Shown: positions 15,828 through 26,499 of the stretch, piece by piece
How the letters are laid out: every line of letters begins with the position of its first letter
Position numbering within the stretch: the first letter of the stretch is position 1
Assembly (NCBI RefSeq): GCF_023554255.2
Contig: NZ_JAMJWD020000002.1
Coordinates: 737,435 to 801,434, forward strand
Source: Phyllobacterium sp. 21LDTY02-6
GTDB lineage: Bacteria > Pseudomonadota > Alphaproteobacteria > Rhizobiales > Rhizobiaceae
Length of the DNA: 64,000 nt
Direction: 5' to 3'
Program-made: the position numbers and the translations under genes
Notes under the pieces: generated by a model
The model's database searches: none
The model's input: only the letters and a program-made list of their open reading frames with translations
Told to the model about the DNA's origin: nothing

Positions 15828-17012
15828 ATGTCCGTGAAATCCGCAAACGTTCTGGATGAGTTCGACAGGGTGGTTCAGCGACCGAAACTGAGCTCCTATC
15901 GCCGGATCGTCGTGAAGATCGGCTCCGCGCTGCTTGTCGATCGCGCCAGCGGCCTGAAACAGCAATGGCTTGCCAGCCTCGGCGCGGATGTCGCCGCGCT
16001 CGCCGCCGCCGGCGTCGAAGTGCTGATCGTATCGTCGGGAGCCATCGCGCTGGGGCGCAATGTCCTCGGCCTGCCGAGAGGCGCGCTGCGGCTGGAGGAG
16101 AGCCAGGCTGCTGCGGCGGCCGGCCAGATCGAACTCGCCAAGGCCTATGCCGAGGTCCTGAGCGGCCACGGGTTGCGCGCCGGGCAGATATTGCTCACCC
16201 TTTCGGATACTGAAGAGCGCCGCCGCTACCTCAATGCCCGGGCAACCATCGGCACCCTGCTGCGGATGAAGGCGATCCCCGTGATCAACGAGAACGACAC
16301 GGTCGCGACCACGGAAATCCGCTATGGCGACAATGATCGCCTCGCGGCCCGCGTCGCCACGATGCTGCGCGCCGACCTGCTCATACTCCTGTCGGATATT
16401 GACGGGCTCTATACCGCGCCGCCGCATCAGAACCCCGATGCGCGGTTTCTGCCGCTCGTCGAAGCGATCACGCCGGAAATCGAGGCGATGGCAGGGGCTG
16501 CCGCGTCGGAATATTCCCGTGGCGGCATGAAGACCAAGCTCGATGCAGGCAAGATCGCCAATGCCGCCGGCACTGCCATGATCATTGCTTCGGGCAATCG
16601 TCTCAATCCCCTCGCGGCCATAGATGCGGGCGAACGCTCGACATTGTTCGGGCCGAGTCCCACGCCGGTCAATGCCTGGAAGACGTGGATCTCCGGCAAT
16701 CTCGAACCTTCCGGGCGCCTCGTCATCGATGCGGGCGCGCTGGCAGCGCTGCGTTCGGGAAAATCGCTGCTGGCGGCCGGCGTGCGCGACGTCGCAGGCG
16801 ATTTCATGCGCGGCGATACGGTCGCGGTCTATGGGCCGGACGGACAGGAGGCGGCGCGCGGGCTGATCGCCTATGATTCAGCTGACGCTGCCCGGATCGC
16901 CGGCCACAAGACCAATGAAATCTCCACCATTCTGGGATATGATGCCCGCTCTGCCATGATACATCGCGATGATCTTGTGGTACGCGCCAAGCGGCCAAGC
17001 GCCGGGGAGTGA
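15828..17012 (+). CDS. proB: Glutamate 5-kinase
   Basis: This 394-residue enzyme phosphorylates glutamate as the first step of proline synthesis. The kinase domain (residues about 22-275) shows [41 protein letters not shown] and [10 protein letters not shown]. The C-terminal PUA domain (about 295-375) includes [24 protein letters not shown]. The length is normal for the form with PUA. It is three bases upstream of proA, so the two are one operon; feedback inhibition by proline is known for the family. Confidence 0.97.
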   Translation: MSVKSANVLDEFDRVVQRPKLSSYRRIVVKIGSALLVDRASGLKQQWLASLGADVAALAAAGVEVLIVSSGAIALGRNVLGLPRGALRLEESQAAAAAGQIELAKAYAEVLSGHGLRAGQILLTLSDTEERRRYLNARATIGTLLRMKAIPVINENDTVATTEIRYGDNDRLAARVATMLRADLLILLSDIDGLYTAPPHQNPDARFLPLVEAITPEIEAMAGAAASEYSRGGMKTKLDAGKIANAAGTAMIIASGNRLNPLAAIDAGERSTLFGPSPTPVNAWKTWISGNLEPSGRLVIDAGALAALRSGKSLLAAGVRDVAGDFMRGDTVAVYGPDGQEAARGLIAYDSADAARIAGHKTNEISTILGYDARSAMIHRDDLVVRAKRPSAGE

Positions 17013-17015
17013 ACA

Positions 17016-18299
17016 ATGTTGATACGTGCCGAGGCAGAGATTTCCGTCGCTGGGCTTATGGCCGAGATCGGGCGCAGGGCACGGGCTGCCGCCGGGCCGC
17101 TCGCCATCGCTGCGGCGGAGACCAAGACGTCCGCACTTCTGGCGATGGCCGATGCCGTGACGCGGCGCATGCCGCAGATCCTCGAAGCGAACCTCATCGA
17201 CATGGCCAATGGTCGCGCGGCCGGAATGACCGAGGCACTGCTGGATCGGCTGAAGCTTGACGAGGCAAGGGTCCTCTCCATCGCCGCGAGCATAAGGACG
17301 ATTGCGGAGCTGGACGATCCCGTCGGCCAGATCATCGCCGAATGGGACCGCCCCAATGGACTGCATATCGAGCGCGTGCGGACGCCGCTTGGCGTCATCG
17401 GCGTGATCTATGAGAGCCGGCCCAACGTCACGGCGGATGCAGGCAGCCTCTGCCTGAAATCGGGCAATGCCGTCATCCTGCGCGGCGGCTCGGATTCGCG
17501 CCACAGCGCCGCCTCCATCCACGGCGCCTTGCTCGAAGGGCTCGCGGCAGCGGGCCTGCCGGAGGATGCGATTCAGCTCGTACCGACATCCGATCGCGCG
17601 GCCGTCGGCGAAATGCTGCAGGGGTTGGACGGAAACCTCGACGTCATCATTCCGCGCGGCGGCAAGAGCCTCGTGGCGCGCGTGCAGTCGGAGGCCCGCG
17701 TACCGGTCTTCGCTCATCTCGAAGGCCTGTGCCATGTCTATGTCGATGCTTCGGCCGATCTCGACATGGCGCGCCGGATCATCGTCAATGCCAAGATGCG
17801 CCGCACCGGCGTTTGCGGAGCAGCCGAGACCCTGTTGATCGACAAGCTCATCGCGCCGACGCATCTCGTTCCCTTGCTGCAGGACCTGGCGAAGGCGGGC
17901 TGCGAGATAAGGGGCGATGAGTCGGTCAAGCAGCTCTTCCCCGCTGCCCTGCCTGCATCCGAAAGCGACTGGTCCACGGAGTATCTGGACGCGATCATCT
18001 CGGTATGCACCGTCGATGGCATCGATGGCGCGATCGAACATATCGACAGATATTCGTCTCACCATACGGAGGCGGTGATTGCCGAGGATCCTGCCATCGT
18101 CGAGCGCTTCTTCAATGAGCTCGATTCGGCCATTCTCCTGCACAATGCTTCAACCCAGTTTGCCGATGGCGGCGAATTCGGCATGGGCGCGGAAATCGGC
18201 ATTGCCACAGGCAAGATGCATGCGCGTGGCCCGGTCGGCGTCGAACAGCTGACCTCGTTCAAATACCGCGTTCGCGGCAGCGGCCAAATCCGCCCGTGA
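17016..18299 (+). CDS. proA: Gamma-glutamyl phosphate reductase
   Basis: This 427-residue NADPH-dependent member of the aldehyde dehydrogenase superfamily turns glutamyl phosphate into glutamate semialdehyde. Visible signs are [22 protein letters not shown], the cofactor region [26 protein letters not shown], and the catalytic Cys in [13 protein letters not shown]. It ends with [23 protein letters not shown], typical of ProA. It follows proB by three bases and its TGA stop overlaps the GTG start of nadD. Confidence 0.97.
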   Translation: MLIRAEAEISVAGLMAEIGRRARAAAGPLAIAAAETKTSALLAMADAVTRRMPQILEANLIDMANGRAAGMTEALLDRLKLDEARVLSIAASIRTIAELDDPVGQIIAEWDRPNGLHIERVRTPLGVIGVIYESRPNVTADAGSLCLKSGNAVILRGGSDSRHSAASIHGALLEGLAAAGLPEDAIQLVPTSDRAAVGEMLQGLDGNLDVIIPRGGKSLVARVQSEARVPVFAHLEGLCHVYVDASADLDMARRIIVNAKMRRTGVCGAAETLLIDKLIAPTHLVPLLQDLAKAGCEIRGDESVKQLFPAALPASESDWSTEYLDAIISVCTVDGIDGAIEHIDRYSSHHTEAVIAEDPAIVERFFNELDSAILLHNASTQFADGGEFGMGAEIGIATGKMHARGPVGVEQLTSFKYRVRGSGQIRP

Positions 18300-18937
18300 G
18301 TTTCAGGCGGGAGGAATATCCAGGCGTCAGCGCCCGGCATCTGCGCATGCCGCATGTGGAAAAAGGCATGGCGGTCGGCCTGTTTGGCGGGTCCTTCAAT
18401 CCTCCCCATGCGGGCCATGCCCTTGTCGCCGAGATCGCATTGCGGCGGCTCAAGCTCGACCAGCTCTGGTGGATCGTAACGCCCGGAAATCCGTTGAAGG
18501 ATACGCGCGAACTGGCGCCTCTCGGCGAACGGCTGACGCTTTGCGAGACGATGATTCACGACCCGCGGGTGAAAGTCACCGCTTTCGAGGCGGAGCACCA
18601 GATCCGCTACACCGCAGATACGCTTGCATTGATCAAGGCACGCAACCCCGGCGTGCATTTTGTCTGGATCATGGGTGCCGACAATCTGGCGAATTTCCAC
18701 CATTGGCAGCGATGGCGGACGATCGTCTCGACGTTTCCCATCGCCGTCATCGACAGGCCTGGCTCGACGCTGGCGTTTCTTTCGTCACGCGTCGCCAAGA
18801 CGTTCGATTTCGCCCGCATCGACGAGGACGATGCCCCCCTGCTGGCCCGTTCACGGGCGCCGGCCTGGACATTCATCCATGGTCCGCGGTCGCTCCTGTC
18901 CTCGACGGCGATCCGCAATGGACGCGGTAAATCGTGA
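18296..18937 (+). CDS. nadD: Nicotinate-nucleotide adenylyltransferase
   Basis: This 213-residue enzyme makes deamido-NAD from nicotinate mononucleotide and ATP. The nucleotidyltransferase motif [14 protein letters not shown] and the C-terminal SSTAIRNG (the ISSTxIR motif) are both present. The GTG at 18296 overlaps the proA stop, which suggests translational coupling. The first ATG giving a conserved start is 18347 ([15 protein letters not shown]), so the true protein may be 17 residues shorter; no good ribosome site decides between them. Its place between proA and rsfS is the standard alphaproteobacterial order. Confidence 0.93.
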   Translation: MSFRREEYPGVSARHLRMPHVEKGMAVGLFGGSFNPPHAGHALVAEIALRRLKLDQLWWIVTPGNPLKDTRELAPLGERLTLCETMIHDPRVKVTAFEAEHQIRYTADTLALIKARNPGVHFVWIMGADNLANFHHWQRWRTIVSTFPIAVIDRPGSTLAFLSSRVAKTFDFARIDEDDAPLLARSRAPAWTFIHGPRSLLSSTAIRNGRGKS

Positions 18938-19043
18938 TCGCACTATTACCTGGGCCCGTCTTGAAACTGCCATGCGACTCTGCCTATCTTATAGTGACAG
19001 TCAGTAAGACTGTTCGCGTTGTTCTTAAGAGAAAGGAAATACA

Positions 19044-19457
19044 CTGAGAACAGCAATTCAAAAGAGGGATGCCATTGCTCCTTCGACGGCGGAAGTCAGC
19101 GGAATCAATTCCGTAACTCTTGCCCTTCAGTCAGTTCTTGCCAGTCTCGACGACTCCAAGGCTGAAAACATCGTACCCATCGACCTTCGAGGCAAATCCG
19201 TGATCGCTGACCACATGGTCATCGCTTCAGGGCGTTCGCACAGGCATGTGACGGCGGTCGCCGATCAGTTGCTGCGATCCCTGAAGGAAAGCGGCCATGG
19301 CCACAATGCAAGGGTCGAGGGCCTGTCGAGCGGTGATTGGGTGCTGATCGACACCGGAGACATCATCATCCATATTTTCCGTCCGGAAGTTCGGGAGTTC
19401 TACAACATCGAAAAGATGTGGCAGGCGCCGGAATTGGACGGGGAGACCGTACACTAA
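19044..19457 (+). CDS. rsfS: Ribosomal silencing factor RsfS, apparently with a CTG start
   Basis: RsfS binds L14 on the 50S subunit and blocks subunit joining when nutrients are short. The conserved core starts at SVLASLDDSKAENIVPIDLRGK and includes MVIASGRSHRHVTAVADQLL and WVLIDTGDIIIHIF. The first ATG, GTG or TTG in frame is GTG 19200, which lies inside this core and would remove conserved residues. The frame is open upstream to a TAA at 19026-19028. The best start is CTG 19044, six bases after AAGGA, giving 137 residues; ATT codons at 19056 and 19074 are alternatives. A sequencing error at the start is also possible. Confidence 0.85.
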   Translation: MRTAIQKRDAIAPSTAEVSGINSVTLALQSVLASLDDSKAENIVPIDLRGKSVIADHMVIASGRSHRHVTAVADQLLRSLKESGHGHNARVEGLSSGDWVLIDTGDIIIHIFRPEVREFYNIEKMWQAPELDGETVH

Positions 19458-19550
19458 GAGATCGCCGTCCTGCAGGACGGGCGATGGAACATTTGGCGGG
19501 AGGCCTGGAGCAGCCCGGCATGATGTTTGTGCCTTTGGCTGGGAGCCTGA

Positions 19551-20033
19551 ATGCGTATCGGTATATTTGCCGTCGGCCGGATGAAATCCGGGCCCGAACG
19601 AGAGCTGGCCGATCGCTATTTCGACCGACTGAAAAAGACCTGCGGTCCGCTTGGCCTCGAATTTTCCGGCGTCTCCGAAATCGCCGAAAGCCGGGCACCA
19701 CAAGCGCAATTGCGCAAGCGGGAAGAGGCGGAACGGCTGCTGGCCGTCCTCGAGCCCGGCGCCGTGCTCATCCTGCTCGATGAACGCGGCAAGACATGCA
19801 CTTCCGAAAAGTTCGCCGACGATCTCGGCCGGTTCCGTGACGAGGGCAAGCGCCAGCTTGTCGTCGCTATCGGCGGTCCCGATGGCCATGATGCTTCGCT
19901 GCGCGACCGTGCGGACATCGTGCTGGCGCTCGGCGCAATGACCTGGCCGCATCAGATCGTTCGCATACTGGTGGCCGAGCAGCTTTACCGCGCAACCACG
20001 ATTCTCTCCGGTCATCCATATCACCGGGCCTGA
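19551..20033 (+). CDS. rlmH: 23S rRNA (pseudouridine1915-N3)-methyltransferase
   Basis: This 160-residue SPOUT methyltransferase modifies pseudouridine 1915 in helix 69 of 23S rRNA on the 70S ribosome. It has the typical start MRIGIFAVGRMKSGPERELADRY, the strand LILLDERGK, the knot region VVAIGGPDGHD, and the C-terminal LGAMTWPHQIVRILVAEQLYRATTILSGHPYHRA. It lies 93 bases after rsfS, the usual neighbour. The gene ends in a small GGGC-CTGA-GCCC hairpin. Confidence 0.96.
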   Translation: MRIGIFAVGRMKSGPERELADRYFDRLKKTCGPLGLEFSGVSEIAESRAPQAQLRKREEAERLLAVLEPGAVLILLDERGKTCTSEKFADDLGRFRDEGKRQLVVAIGGPDGHDASLRDRADIVLALGAMTWPHQIVRILVAEQLYRATTILSGHPYHRA

Positions 20034-20169
20034 GCCCGTGACGCGCCCGGCTGGCGCAACAATGACGTCATTCATGGCGGGTTCAGGCGCTTCGGCCATA
20101 ATCCGCCGCGGCGATCATTACCAAAATATAATGATCTCAAGGGTTTTTGCTGTGCGATGGATCACTATC

Positions 20170-20202
20170 TCACTGTTAGAATGGGCTCACTGTTAGAATG
20201 GG
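20170..20202. repeat. 17-bp-period tandem duplication upstream of the efflux operon
   Basis: TCACTGTTAGAATGGG occurs at 20170-20185 and again, one base later, at 20187-20202; a third partial TCACTG starts at 20205. It lies in the 218-base gap between rlmH and the MacA-like gene. Confidence 0.8.
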
Positions 20203-20251
20203 CCTCACTGATTGAACAGGCGTGTGAGCAAGTTTCGGAGTTGAACCGTCA

Positions 20252-21520
20252 ATGGACAAGGCAACAGGATCAGCCAAGGAAGCCGTCCCCGGCCAGTCGA
20301 ATGTGACCTTCATACCGGTCGCCGACAAACCGCGCGGCAAACGGCGCAGGCGAGGCAGATGGTTCTGGCTGCCGGTCGTACTGCTCGTGACCGTTGGCGG
20401 CGCCTATTACGGCTGGCAGCAATATGGTGCATCGGCAACGACCGCGGCAGTCGTCACGCAACCCGTAGTCAGGGGTGACATCGAAAATGCCGTCACCGCC
20501 GTAGGCACGCTCGACTCGATCAAATCCGTCGATGCCGGCGCGCAAGTATCGGGCCAGCTGAAAGTGCTGCATGTCGAAATCGGCGACAAGGTGACGCAAA
20601 ACCAGCTCATCGCCGAGATCGATCCGGCGACGATCCTGAACCGTATCGAGATCGACCAGGCCGAACTCGCCAATCTTCAGGCACAGCTCGTCTCCAAGAA
20701 TGCCCAGCTCGTTCTCAAGAAAGCCAATATCGAACGGCAGCGCTCGCTCGTCAGCACGAGATCGGCAGCGCAATCGACGCTGGACCAGGCAATCGCCGAC
20801 CTTGCGGTCGCCGAAGCGGATGTGAACGCGCTCGAAGCGCAGATACGCAAGCAGCAGGCAACGCTGGCGGGCGATCAGGTCGATCTCGGCTATACCAAGA
20901 TCTACGCGCCGATGACCGGCACCATTGCGGCCGTGCCGGTCAAGGAGGGGCAGACCCTCAATGCGGTGCAGACGGCGCCGACCATCGTCACCATTGCCGA
21001 TCTTTCGACCATGACCGTGAAGGCGCAGGTTTCGGAGGCCGATGTGGGCAAGCTGAAGCCAGGCATGGACGCCTATTTCACCCTGCTCGGCCAACCCGGC
21101 AAGCGCTATGCCGGCAAGCTGCGGCAGATCCAGCCGACGCCGGACATCCAGAACAATGTCGTGCTCTACTACGCGCTGTTCGACGTGCCCAATCCCGATG
21201 GCGAGCTGATGATATCGATGAGTGCGCAGGTATTCTTCGTCGAATCCGCCGCCCGGGACGTGCTTCTTGTGCCGGCTTCCGCCGTTCGCCCTGTCAAGGC
21301 GGCAGACGGGACGGGCGCCAGGACCTTTGAGGTCACTGTCGTCGACGGCGCGGGCCAGAGCGCAGCGCGCCAGGTGGAGACTGGCATCCGCAACAGGGTA
21401 AGCGTCGAGATCGTCAGCGGGCTGCAGGAAGGCGAAAAGGTCGTCGCAGCACCCGCCGGCAATCCGCAGGCCAATGGCGATGGCGGCGGAAGGCGAACAC
21501 GCATGCCGAGGATGTTCTAG
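20252..21520 (+). CDS. macA: MacA-like efflux periplasmic adaptor
   Basis: This 422-residue HlyD/MacA-type adaptor has a cytoplasmic N-terminus, a single membrane anchor ([18 protein letters not shown]) at about residues 36-55, a lipoyl half-motif ([27 protein letters not shown]), a long alpha-hairpin (about 135-205), the second lipoyl half ([23 protein letters not shown]) and a beta-barrel/membrane-proximal part. It should link the MacB transporter encoded 31 bases downstream to an outer-membrane TolC-type channel encoded elsewhere. Substrates of MacAB systems include macrolides, lipopeptides and siderophore-like molecules. Confidence 0.88.
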   Translation: MDKATGSAKEAVPGQSNVTFIPVADKPRGKRRRRGRWFWLPVVLLVTVGGAYYGWQQYGASATTAAVVTQPVVRGDIENAVTAVGTLDSIKSVDAGAQVSGQLKVLHVEIGDKVTQNQLIAEIDPATILNRIEIDQAELANLQAQLVSKNAQLVLKKANIERQRSLVSTRSAAQSTLDQAIADLAVAEADVNALEAQIRKQQATLAGDQVDLGYTKIYAPMTGTIAAVPVKEGQTLNAVQTAPTIVTIADLSTMTVKAQVSEADVGKLKPGMDAYFTLLGQPGKRYAGKLRQIQPTPDIQNNVVLYYALFDVPNPDGELMISMSAQVFFVESAARDVLLVPASAVRPVKAADGTGARTFEVTVVDGAGQSAARQVETGIRNRVSVEIVSGLQEGEKVVAAPAGNPQANGDGGGRRTRMPRMF

Positions 21521-21551
21521 TGCAGGCCGGGTACAGAAAGGGTTTGCGGCA

Positions 21552-23498
21552 ATGGCATCGCCGGTAGTCTCGCTGAAGGATATCACCAAGACCTATCACA
21601 ATGGCGATATCGCCGTTGAGGTTCTGCATGGGATTTCGCTCGATATAGAGGCTGGAGAATTCGTCGCCATCATCGGCCAGTCCGGGTCGGGCAAATCCAC
21701 CCTGATGAACATACTCGGCTGTCTCGACCAGCCCACCAGCGGCGATTATCTGCTGGATGGCGAGCATGTATCGGGGTTTACCGCCGACGCGCTTGCTGCG
21801 CTGCGCCGGCGCACCTTCGGCTTCGTGTTCCAGAACTACAATCTCATCCCGACTGCCAGCGCGCAGGAGAATGTCGAGGTTCCGGCGGTCTATGCGGGGT
21901 TGTCGCTGCGGGATCGGCAGGAACGGGCGGAAACCTTGCTGACCTCGCTCAAGCTCGGCGACCGGCTGGACCATCGTCCCAATCAATTGTCCGGCGGGCA
22001 GCAGCAGCGCGTGTCGATTGCCCGGGCGCTGATGAATGGCGGCCGCATCATCCTGGCGGACGAGCCGACGGGAGCCCTCGACAGCCAGAGCGGCGAAGAC
22101 GTGATGGCGCTGCTGCGCAAGATGAACGAGGACGGCCATACGATCATCGTCATCACCCACTCACGCGAGATCGCCGAGCAGGCCGACCGCCTTATCGAAT
22201 TGCGCGACGGCCGCATCATCTCGGACCGCACCAAGAAGGGGCGGAGCAACCCCGAGGCGGCGGGCGTGCTGGCGCGGCAGATGGGCGAGGGCGCCGCAGC
22301 GCTCGCCGATGTTTCCGAAGCCGTGAAGATGGCGGTAAGGGCGCTGCGCGCCAATCTCTTCCGGACGATCCTGACGCTGCTCGGCATCGTCATTGGCGTC
22401 GGCTCGGTCGTCGCCATGCTGGCAATAGGCACGGGCGCGCAGAATTCGGTGCTCGACCGCATATCTTCGATGGGTTCGAACCTGCTTATCGTGCGGCCGA
22501 ACATGGCGAATTTCCGCGGCGGGGAGGGCGGCAGCATCGTTTCGCTCGTACCTGCCGATGCCGACGCCATCCTTGAAGTACCCAATGTGGCGTTCGCGGT
22601 GCCGGAGATGACGAGCACGGTGACCGTGCGCTACGGCAATATCGACTACCAGACCACCGTCAACGGCACCGTTCCGCAGTTCACCGAAGCCAAGTCGTGG
22701 AAGGTCGGCGCGGGAGAATTCATCAATCCGCGCGACATGAGCACCTATGCGCCGGTCGCCGTTCTGGGGCAGACCGTGGCGAAGAAGCTGTTTGCCGATG
22801 GCGAGAGCCCGCTCGGCAAATATGTGCTCGTCAGCAAGATACCGTTCCAGATCATCGGCGTGATGAGCGAGATGGGCGCAGGTCCCGGAGGCAACGACCA
22901 GGACGACACGGTGCTCATTCCATTGACGACCGGGAGCAACCGGCTCTTCGGCCAGCGAAACGTGCGAACGATCACCGTTCAGGTGGAGGACGGTTCGGCT
23001 ATCGACGCTACGCAGACGGCGATCCAGGGCCTGCTCGACCAGCGTCACAAGCGCGAGGACACGCAGATCGTCAACATGGCGTCGATCCGGGAAGCCGTCA
23101 CCGAGACGTCGAATACCCTGAAGCTCTTTCTGGCGGCGGTGGCGGCGATATCGCTGCTGGTCGGCGGTATCGGCGTGATGAACATCATGCTGGTCAGCGT
23201 CAGCGAACGAACGCGCGAAATCGGCGTGCGCATGGCCACGGGCGCACGCCAGCGCGATATCCTGCTGCAGTTTCTTATCGAAGCACTGGTGGTTTCCGCC
23301 GTCGGCGGCGCAATCGGCGTGGTGGCAGGCCTCGGGACGGGCGTTCTCGCCAAGGCGCTTGGCGCTCCGATCAGCTTCACGCTCGGACCGGTCGTGCTTG
23401 CCTTCGCCTGCTCGTTCCTGACGGGCCTCGTCTTCGGCTATCTGCCGGCAAGAAACGCTTCCCGTCTCCAGCCGGCAGTCGCCCTCAGCTCGGAATGA
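21552..23498 (+). CDS. macB: MacB-like ABC exporter (ATPase plus permease)
   Basis: This 648-residue protein joins an N-terminal ABC ATPase and a C-terminal FtsX-like permease. The ATPase shows Walker [10 protein letters not shown], signature [15 protein letters not shown] and Walker [13 protein letters not shown]. The permease starts at about residue 275 ([34 protein letters not shown]), has a large periplasmic domain and three further membrane helices near the C-terminus ([24 protein letters not shown]). The ATG at 21552 gives the normal MacB start. With the preceding adaptor it forms a tripartite mechanotransmission pump; no outer-membrane gene is present here. Confidence 0.92.
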   Translation: MASPVVSLKDITKTYHNGDIAVEVLHGISLDIEAGEFVAIIGQSGSGKSTLMNILGCLDQPTSGDYLLDGEHVSGFTADALAALRRRTFGFVFQNYNLIPTASAQENVEVPAVYAGLSLRDRQERAETLLTSLKLGDRLDHRPNQLSGGQQQRVSIARALMNGGRIILADEPTGALDSQSGEDVMALLRKMNEDGHTIIVITHSREIAEQADRLIELRDGRIISDRTKKGRSNPEAAGVLARQMGEGAAALADVSEAVKMAVRALRANLFRTILTLLGIVIGVGSVVAMLAIGTGAQNSVLDRISSMGSNLLIVRPNMANFRGGEGGSIVSLVPADADAILEVPNVAFAVPEMTSTVTVRYGNIDYQTTVNGTVPQFTEAKSWKVGAGEFINPRDMSTYAPVAVLGQTVAKKLFADGESPLGKYVLVSKIPFQIIGVMSEMGAGPGGNDQDDTVLIPLTTGSNRLFGQRNVRTITVQVEDGSAIDATQTAIQGLLDQRHKREDTQIVNMASIREAVTETSNTLKLFLAAVAAISLLVGGIGVMNIMLVSVSERTREIGVRMATGARQRDILLQFLIEALVVSAVGGAIGVVAGLGTGVLAKALGAPISFTLGPVVLAFACSFLTGLVFGYLPARNASRLQPAVALSSE

Positions 23499-23864
23499 TC
23501 AATAATCGTCGTCGTAGCGATCATCGTCGCGACGGCGGCGCCGATTGTCGTCCCAGTTGCCCTCATGCCTGTCGCGGTCGCGCCAGCGCGGGCGATCACG
23601 GTCGCGGTCCCGCCGAGAATCGCTGAACACGGCCGCGCAGCCGCGATCGACCCAGATGCGGCCCCGCTGGAAGCCCCAGGTTTCGCCGGCAATGCAGGGC
23701 GTCTTGGAAATCTGGCGCGCCACGCGAGGGCGCCGAATATCGGTGCGGCATTCCCTGTAGTCGAACTTGCGGGATTCGCACTTCACATCGTCCGCCTGTG
23801 CCGGAAGTGTCATGAACGTCGCTCCGGCAAGCGCAACGCTCAGCGCTAATATTGCTCGATACAT
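23499..23864 (-). CDS. DUF3011-like secreted protein with Arg/Asp-rich tail
   Basis: This 121-residue protein has a signal peptide (residues 1-24, ending LPAQA) and a cysteine-containing domain with VKCESRKFDYRECRTD, SKTPCIAGETWGF and IWVDRGCAAVF. That is the DUF3011 pattern of four cysteines and a WG-IWVD-GC block. The last 40 residues are almost only Arg, Asp and Asn, a highly charged repeat. It should be periplasmic. Function is unknown; some DUF3011-type domains occur in secreted carbohydrate-binding or envelope proteins. It ends one base from the convergent macB stop. Confidence 0.7.
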   Translation of the reverse strand: MYRAILALSVALAGATFMTLPAQADDVKCESRKFDYRECRTDIRRPRVARQISKTPCIAGETWGFQRGRIWVDRGCAAVFSDSRRDRDRDRPRWRDRDRHEGNWDDNRRRRRDDDRYDDDY

Positions 23865-23982
23865 TTAACCCTCTCCAACGCGATTCGAACGCTTCGACAA
23901 TGCACCAAGAGGCGCGGCCAACGTCAATCTGCATTCGTTGAGCGACCATCACAAATCAACGCCAGGTTGATATACGCCGTGT

Positions 23983-24864
23983 TTATGCAAACCTGCCGGC
24001 TTCGTTGCCGACGAGATCGGATATGAAGCTCGATACCGAGATGATCCGGCGCAGCGTGCGGACCGATTCGTGATAGGAGAGCCAATAGGACCGGTCGATC
24101 CGGCGCTCCGGCAGCACCGGGACGAGCTCGGAATATTCCCGTGCGATGAAATTGTGCAGGATTCCGATCCCGGCACCCGACCGCACCGCCTCGACCTGGC
24201 CGAGCGCGCTCGAAACCTGGAAGGAGGCACGCCAGTCGCGGCTGATCTCTGGCGCGTAGTTCAAGGACGGGCTGATGATGAGATCGTCGACATAGCCGAC
24301 GAGCCTGTGCCGGTCGAGTTCCTCCACGGCGCGTGGCGGCGGGTTCTGCTCCAGGTACGCCCTGCTCGCATAAAGGCACAGGCTGTAATCGACGAGCTTG
24401 CGGGCCACCAGCCGCCCCTGGTCCGGACGATCGACGGTGATGGCTATGTCGGCTTCGCGCCGCGAAAGCGAAAAGGAGCGCGGCACGGGCACGAGCTGGA
24501 CCTTGAGATCGGGATATCTTGCGGTGAAGGCGCCGAGGCGCGGTGCAAGGAATGCGACGCCGAAACCGTCCGGCGCGCCTATTCTCACCGATCCGGCGAT
24601 GGCGACGTCGGCATCGCCGAGGGAGGAACGGATGCCAAGCATCTCCGCTTCCATGCGCTCGGCCGATAGCAGGAACTCCTCACCCGCCTGTGTGAGTTCG
24701 CAGCCATTGGTCCTGCGGGTAAGAAGCTTGGTGTTGAGATCGGCCTCGAGCGCGGTCAGCCTTCGGGCAACGGTGGCGTGGTTGACGCCGAGCCGCCTGG
24801 CGGCGCCGAGAATCTGGCCCGCTCGCGCCACGGCCAGGAATATGCGTACATCGTCCCAGTTCAT
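23983..24864 (-). CDS. LysR family regulator divergent from mmsA
   Basis: This 293-residue regulator has an N-terminal helix-turn-helix (MNWDDVRIFLAVARAGQILGAARRLGVNHATVARRLTALE, read in parts) of the type seen in short LysR proteins with the NHATV recognition helix. A substrate-binding-like effector domain follows. It is transcribed away from the methylmalonate-semialdehyde dehydrogenase gene with 113 bases between them, so it is the likely activator of that gene, perhaps responding to a valine or inositol breakdown product. That link is inferred from position only. Confidence 0.88.
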   Translation of the reverse strand: MNWDDVRIFLAVARAGQILGAARRLGVNHATVARRLTALEADLNTKLLTRRTNGCELTQAGEEFLLSAERMEAEMLGIRSSLGDADVAIAGSVRIGAPDGFGVAFLAPRLGAFTARYPDLKVQLVPVPRSFSLSRREADIAITVDRPDQGRLVARKLVDYSLCLYASRAYLEQNPPPRAVEELDRHRLVGYVDDLIISPSLNYAPEISRDWRASFQVSSALGQVEAVRSGAGIGILHNFIAREYSELVPVLPERRIDRSYWLSYHESVRTLRRIISVSSFISDLVGNEAGRFA

Positions 24865-24977
24865 CAGCCTTCTTACATCGATTTTTGCACAACGGCTACG
24901 CTTTTGCGGCTCTTGCCATATGTATTTTCAAGCGCAATGATGGTGCAACTCGATTTTTCTCAGGGAGGTTGCTCGCA

Positions 24978-26474
24978 ATGCGCGAAGTCGGACATTTCAT
25001 TGGTGGCAAGCATGTCGCCGGCACCAGCGGCCGCACGGCCGAAATCTTTCAGCCAATGGACGGAACCGTCCAGGGGCGTGTTGCCCTCGCCGGCAAGGAC
25101 GAGGTGCGCGCGGCGGTCGAGAATGCCAGGGCGGCACAGCCCGGCTGGGCGGCGACGAACCCGCAGCGCCGCATCCGCGTGATGCGCAAGTTCCTCGAAC
25201 TGGTGGAAGCGGAATATGACTCGCTGGCGGAGCTTCTGGCGCGCGAGCACGGCAAGACGATTCCGGACGCCAAGGGCGACATCCAGCGCGGGCTTGAGGT
25301 CGTCGAGGTCTGTCTCGGCGCCGCCCATATGCTGAAGGGCGAATATTCCGACAATGCGGGCACGGGCATCGACGTCTATTCCATGCGCCAGCCGCTCGGC
25401 GTCGTCGCCGGCATCACGCCGTTCAACTTTCCGGCCATGATCCCGCTGTGGAAGGCCGGTCCGGCGATCGTTTCGGGCAACGCCTTCATCCTGAAGCCTT
25501 CGGAACGGGATCCGGGCGTGCCGATGCGTCTTGCCGAACTCTTCATCGAAGCGGGTCTGCCGGCGGGCATCTTCAACGTCGTCAATGGCGACAAGGAAGC
25601 CGTGGACACGCTGCTGGACGATCCCGACATCAAGGCCGTCGGCTTCGTCGGGTCGACGCCTATCGCACAATATATCTATTCGCGCGCAACGGCGAACGGC
25701 AAGCGCGCGCAATGTTTCGGTGGCGCCAAGAACCACATGATCATCATGCCGGACGCCGACATGGACCAGACGGTGGATGCCCTGATCGGTGCCGGTTATG
25801 GTTCGGCCGGCGAAAGATGCATGGCCATTTCGGTGGCCGTTCCCGTCGGCAAGGAGACGGCGGACCGGCTGGTGGAGCGGCTCATCCCACGGGTCGAGAG
25901 CCTCAAGGTCGGTCCTTCGACCGACACGTCTGCCGACTACGGTCCCGTGGTGACCAAGCAGGCGCTCGAGCGTATCCGCGATTATGTCGATCTCGGCGTG
26001 CAGGAAGGCGCGAAACTGGTCGTCGATGGCCGCGGCTTCAAGATGCAGGGCTACGAAAACGGCTACTATATGGGCGGTTGCCTGTTCGACCATGTGACGC
26101 CGGACATGCGCATCTACAAGGAAGAGATTTTCGGGCCGGTCCTCGGCATTGTCCGGGCCGACACCTATGAGGATGCGATACGCCTCCCCAACGAGCATGA
26201 ATTCGGCAATGGCGTTGCCATCTTCACCCGCGATGGCGATGCGGCGCGTGATTTTGCCTCGCGGGTCCAGGTCGGCATGGTCGGCGTCAATGTGCCGATC
26301 CCGGTGCCGATCGCCTATTACACGTTCGGCGGTTGGAAGGCTTCCGGCTTCGGCGATCTGAACCAGCACGGCCCTGACGCATTCCGCTTCTATACCAAGA
26401 CCAAGACGGTCACTTCCCGCTGGCCGTCGGGCGTCAAGGACGGCGCGGAATTCGTCATTCCGACCATGAAATAG
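24978..26474 (+). CDS. mmsA: CoA-acylating methylmalonate-semialdehyde dehydrogenase
   Basis: This 498-residue aldehyde dehydrogenase oxidises (methyl)malonate semialdehyde to propionyl- or acetyl-CoA in valine, beta-alanine and myo-inositol breakdown. The MMSDH marks are visible: ITPFNFPAMIPLWK, KPSERDPGVPMRLAELF, GGAKNHMIIMPDAD, and the catalytic Cys in GSAGERCMAISVAV. The latter has Cys-Met-Ala where hydrolytic members differ. ATG 24978 follows AGGGAGG. The last codons and stop are duplicated just downstream. The divergent LysR gene is its probable regulator. Confidence 0.93.
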   Translation: MREVGHFIGGKHVAGTSGRTAEIFQPMDGTVQGRVALAGKDEVRAAVENARAAQPGWAATNPQRRIRVMRKFLELVEAEYDSLAELLAREHGKTIPDAKGDIQRGLEVVEVCLGAAHMLKGEYSDNAGTGIDVYSMRQPLGVVAGITPFNFPAMIPLWKAGPAIVSGNAFILKPSERDPGVPMRLAELFIEAGLPAGIFNVVNGDKEAVDTLLDDPDIKAVGFVGSTPIAQYIYSRATANGKRAQCFGGAKNHMIIMPDADMDQTVDALIGAGYGSAGERCMAISVAVPVGKETADRLVERLIPRVESLKVGPSTDTSADYGPVVTKQALERIRDYVDLGVQEGAKLVVDGRGFKMQGYENGYYMGGCLFDHVTPDMRIYKEEIFGPVLGIVRADTYEDAIRLPNEHEFGNGVAIFTRDGDAARDFASRVQVGMVGVNVPIPVPIAYYTFGGWKASGFGDLNQHGPDAFRFYTKTKTVTSRWPSGVKDGAEFVIPTMK

Positions 26475-26493
26475 GGCCGACCATGAAATAAGG
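26460..26493 (+). repeat. Stop-codon-spanning 17-bp tandem duplication after mmsA
   Basis: CCGACCATGAAATAGGG (26460-26476), which contains the end of the gene and its TAG, is followed directly by CCGACCATGAAATAAGG (26477-26493), a 16 of 17 match that also contains a stop (TAA) in the same relative place. Confidence 0.88.
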
Positions 26494-26499
26494 AATGGC

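Noticed and set aside
20252-23498. A dedicated antibiotic-resistance pump
   Set aside because: MacAB-type pumps have many substrates and no resistance evidence is in the sequence; no outer-membrane partner is encoded here.
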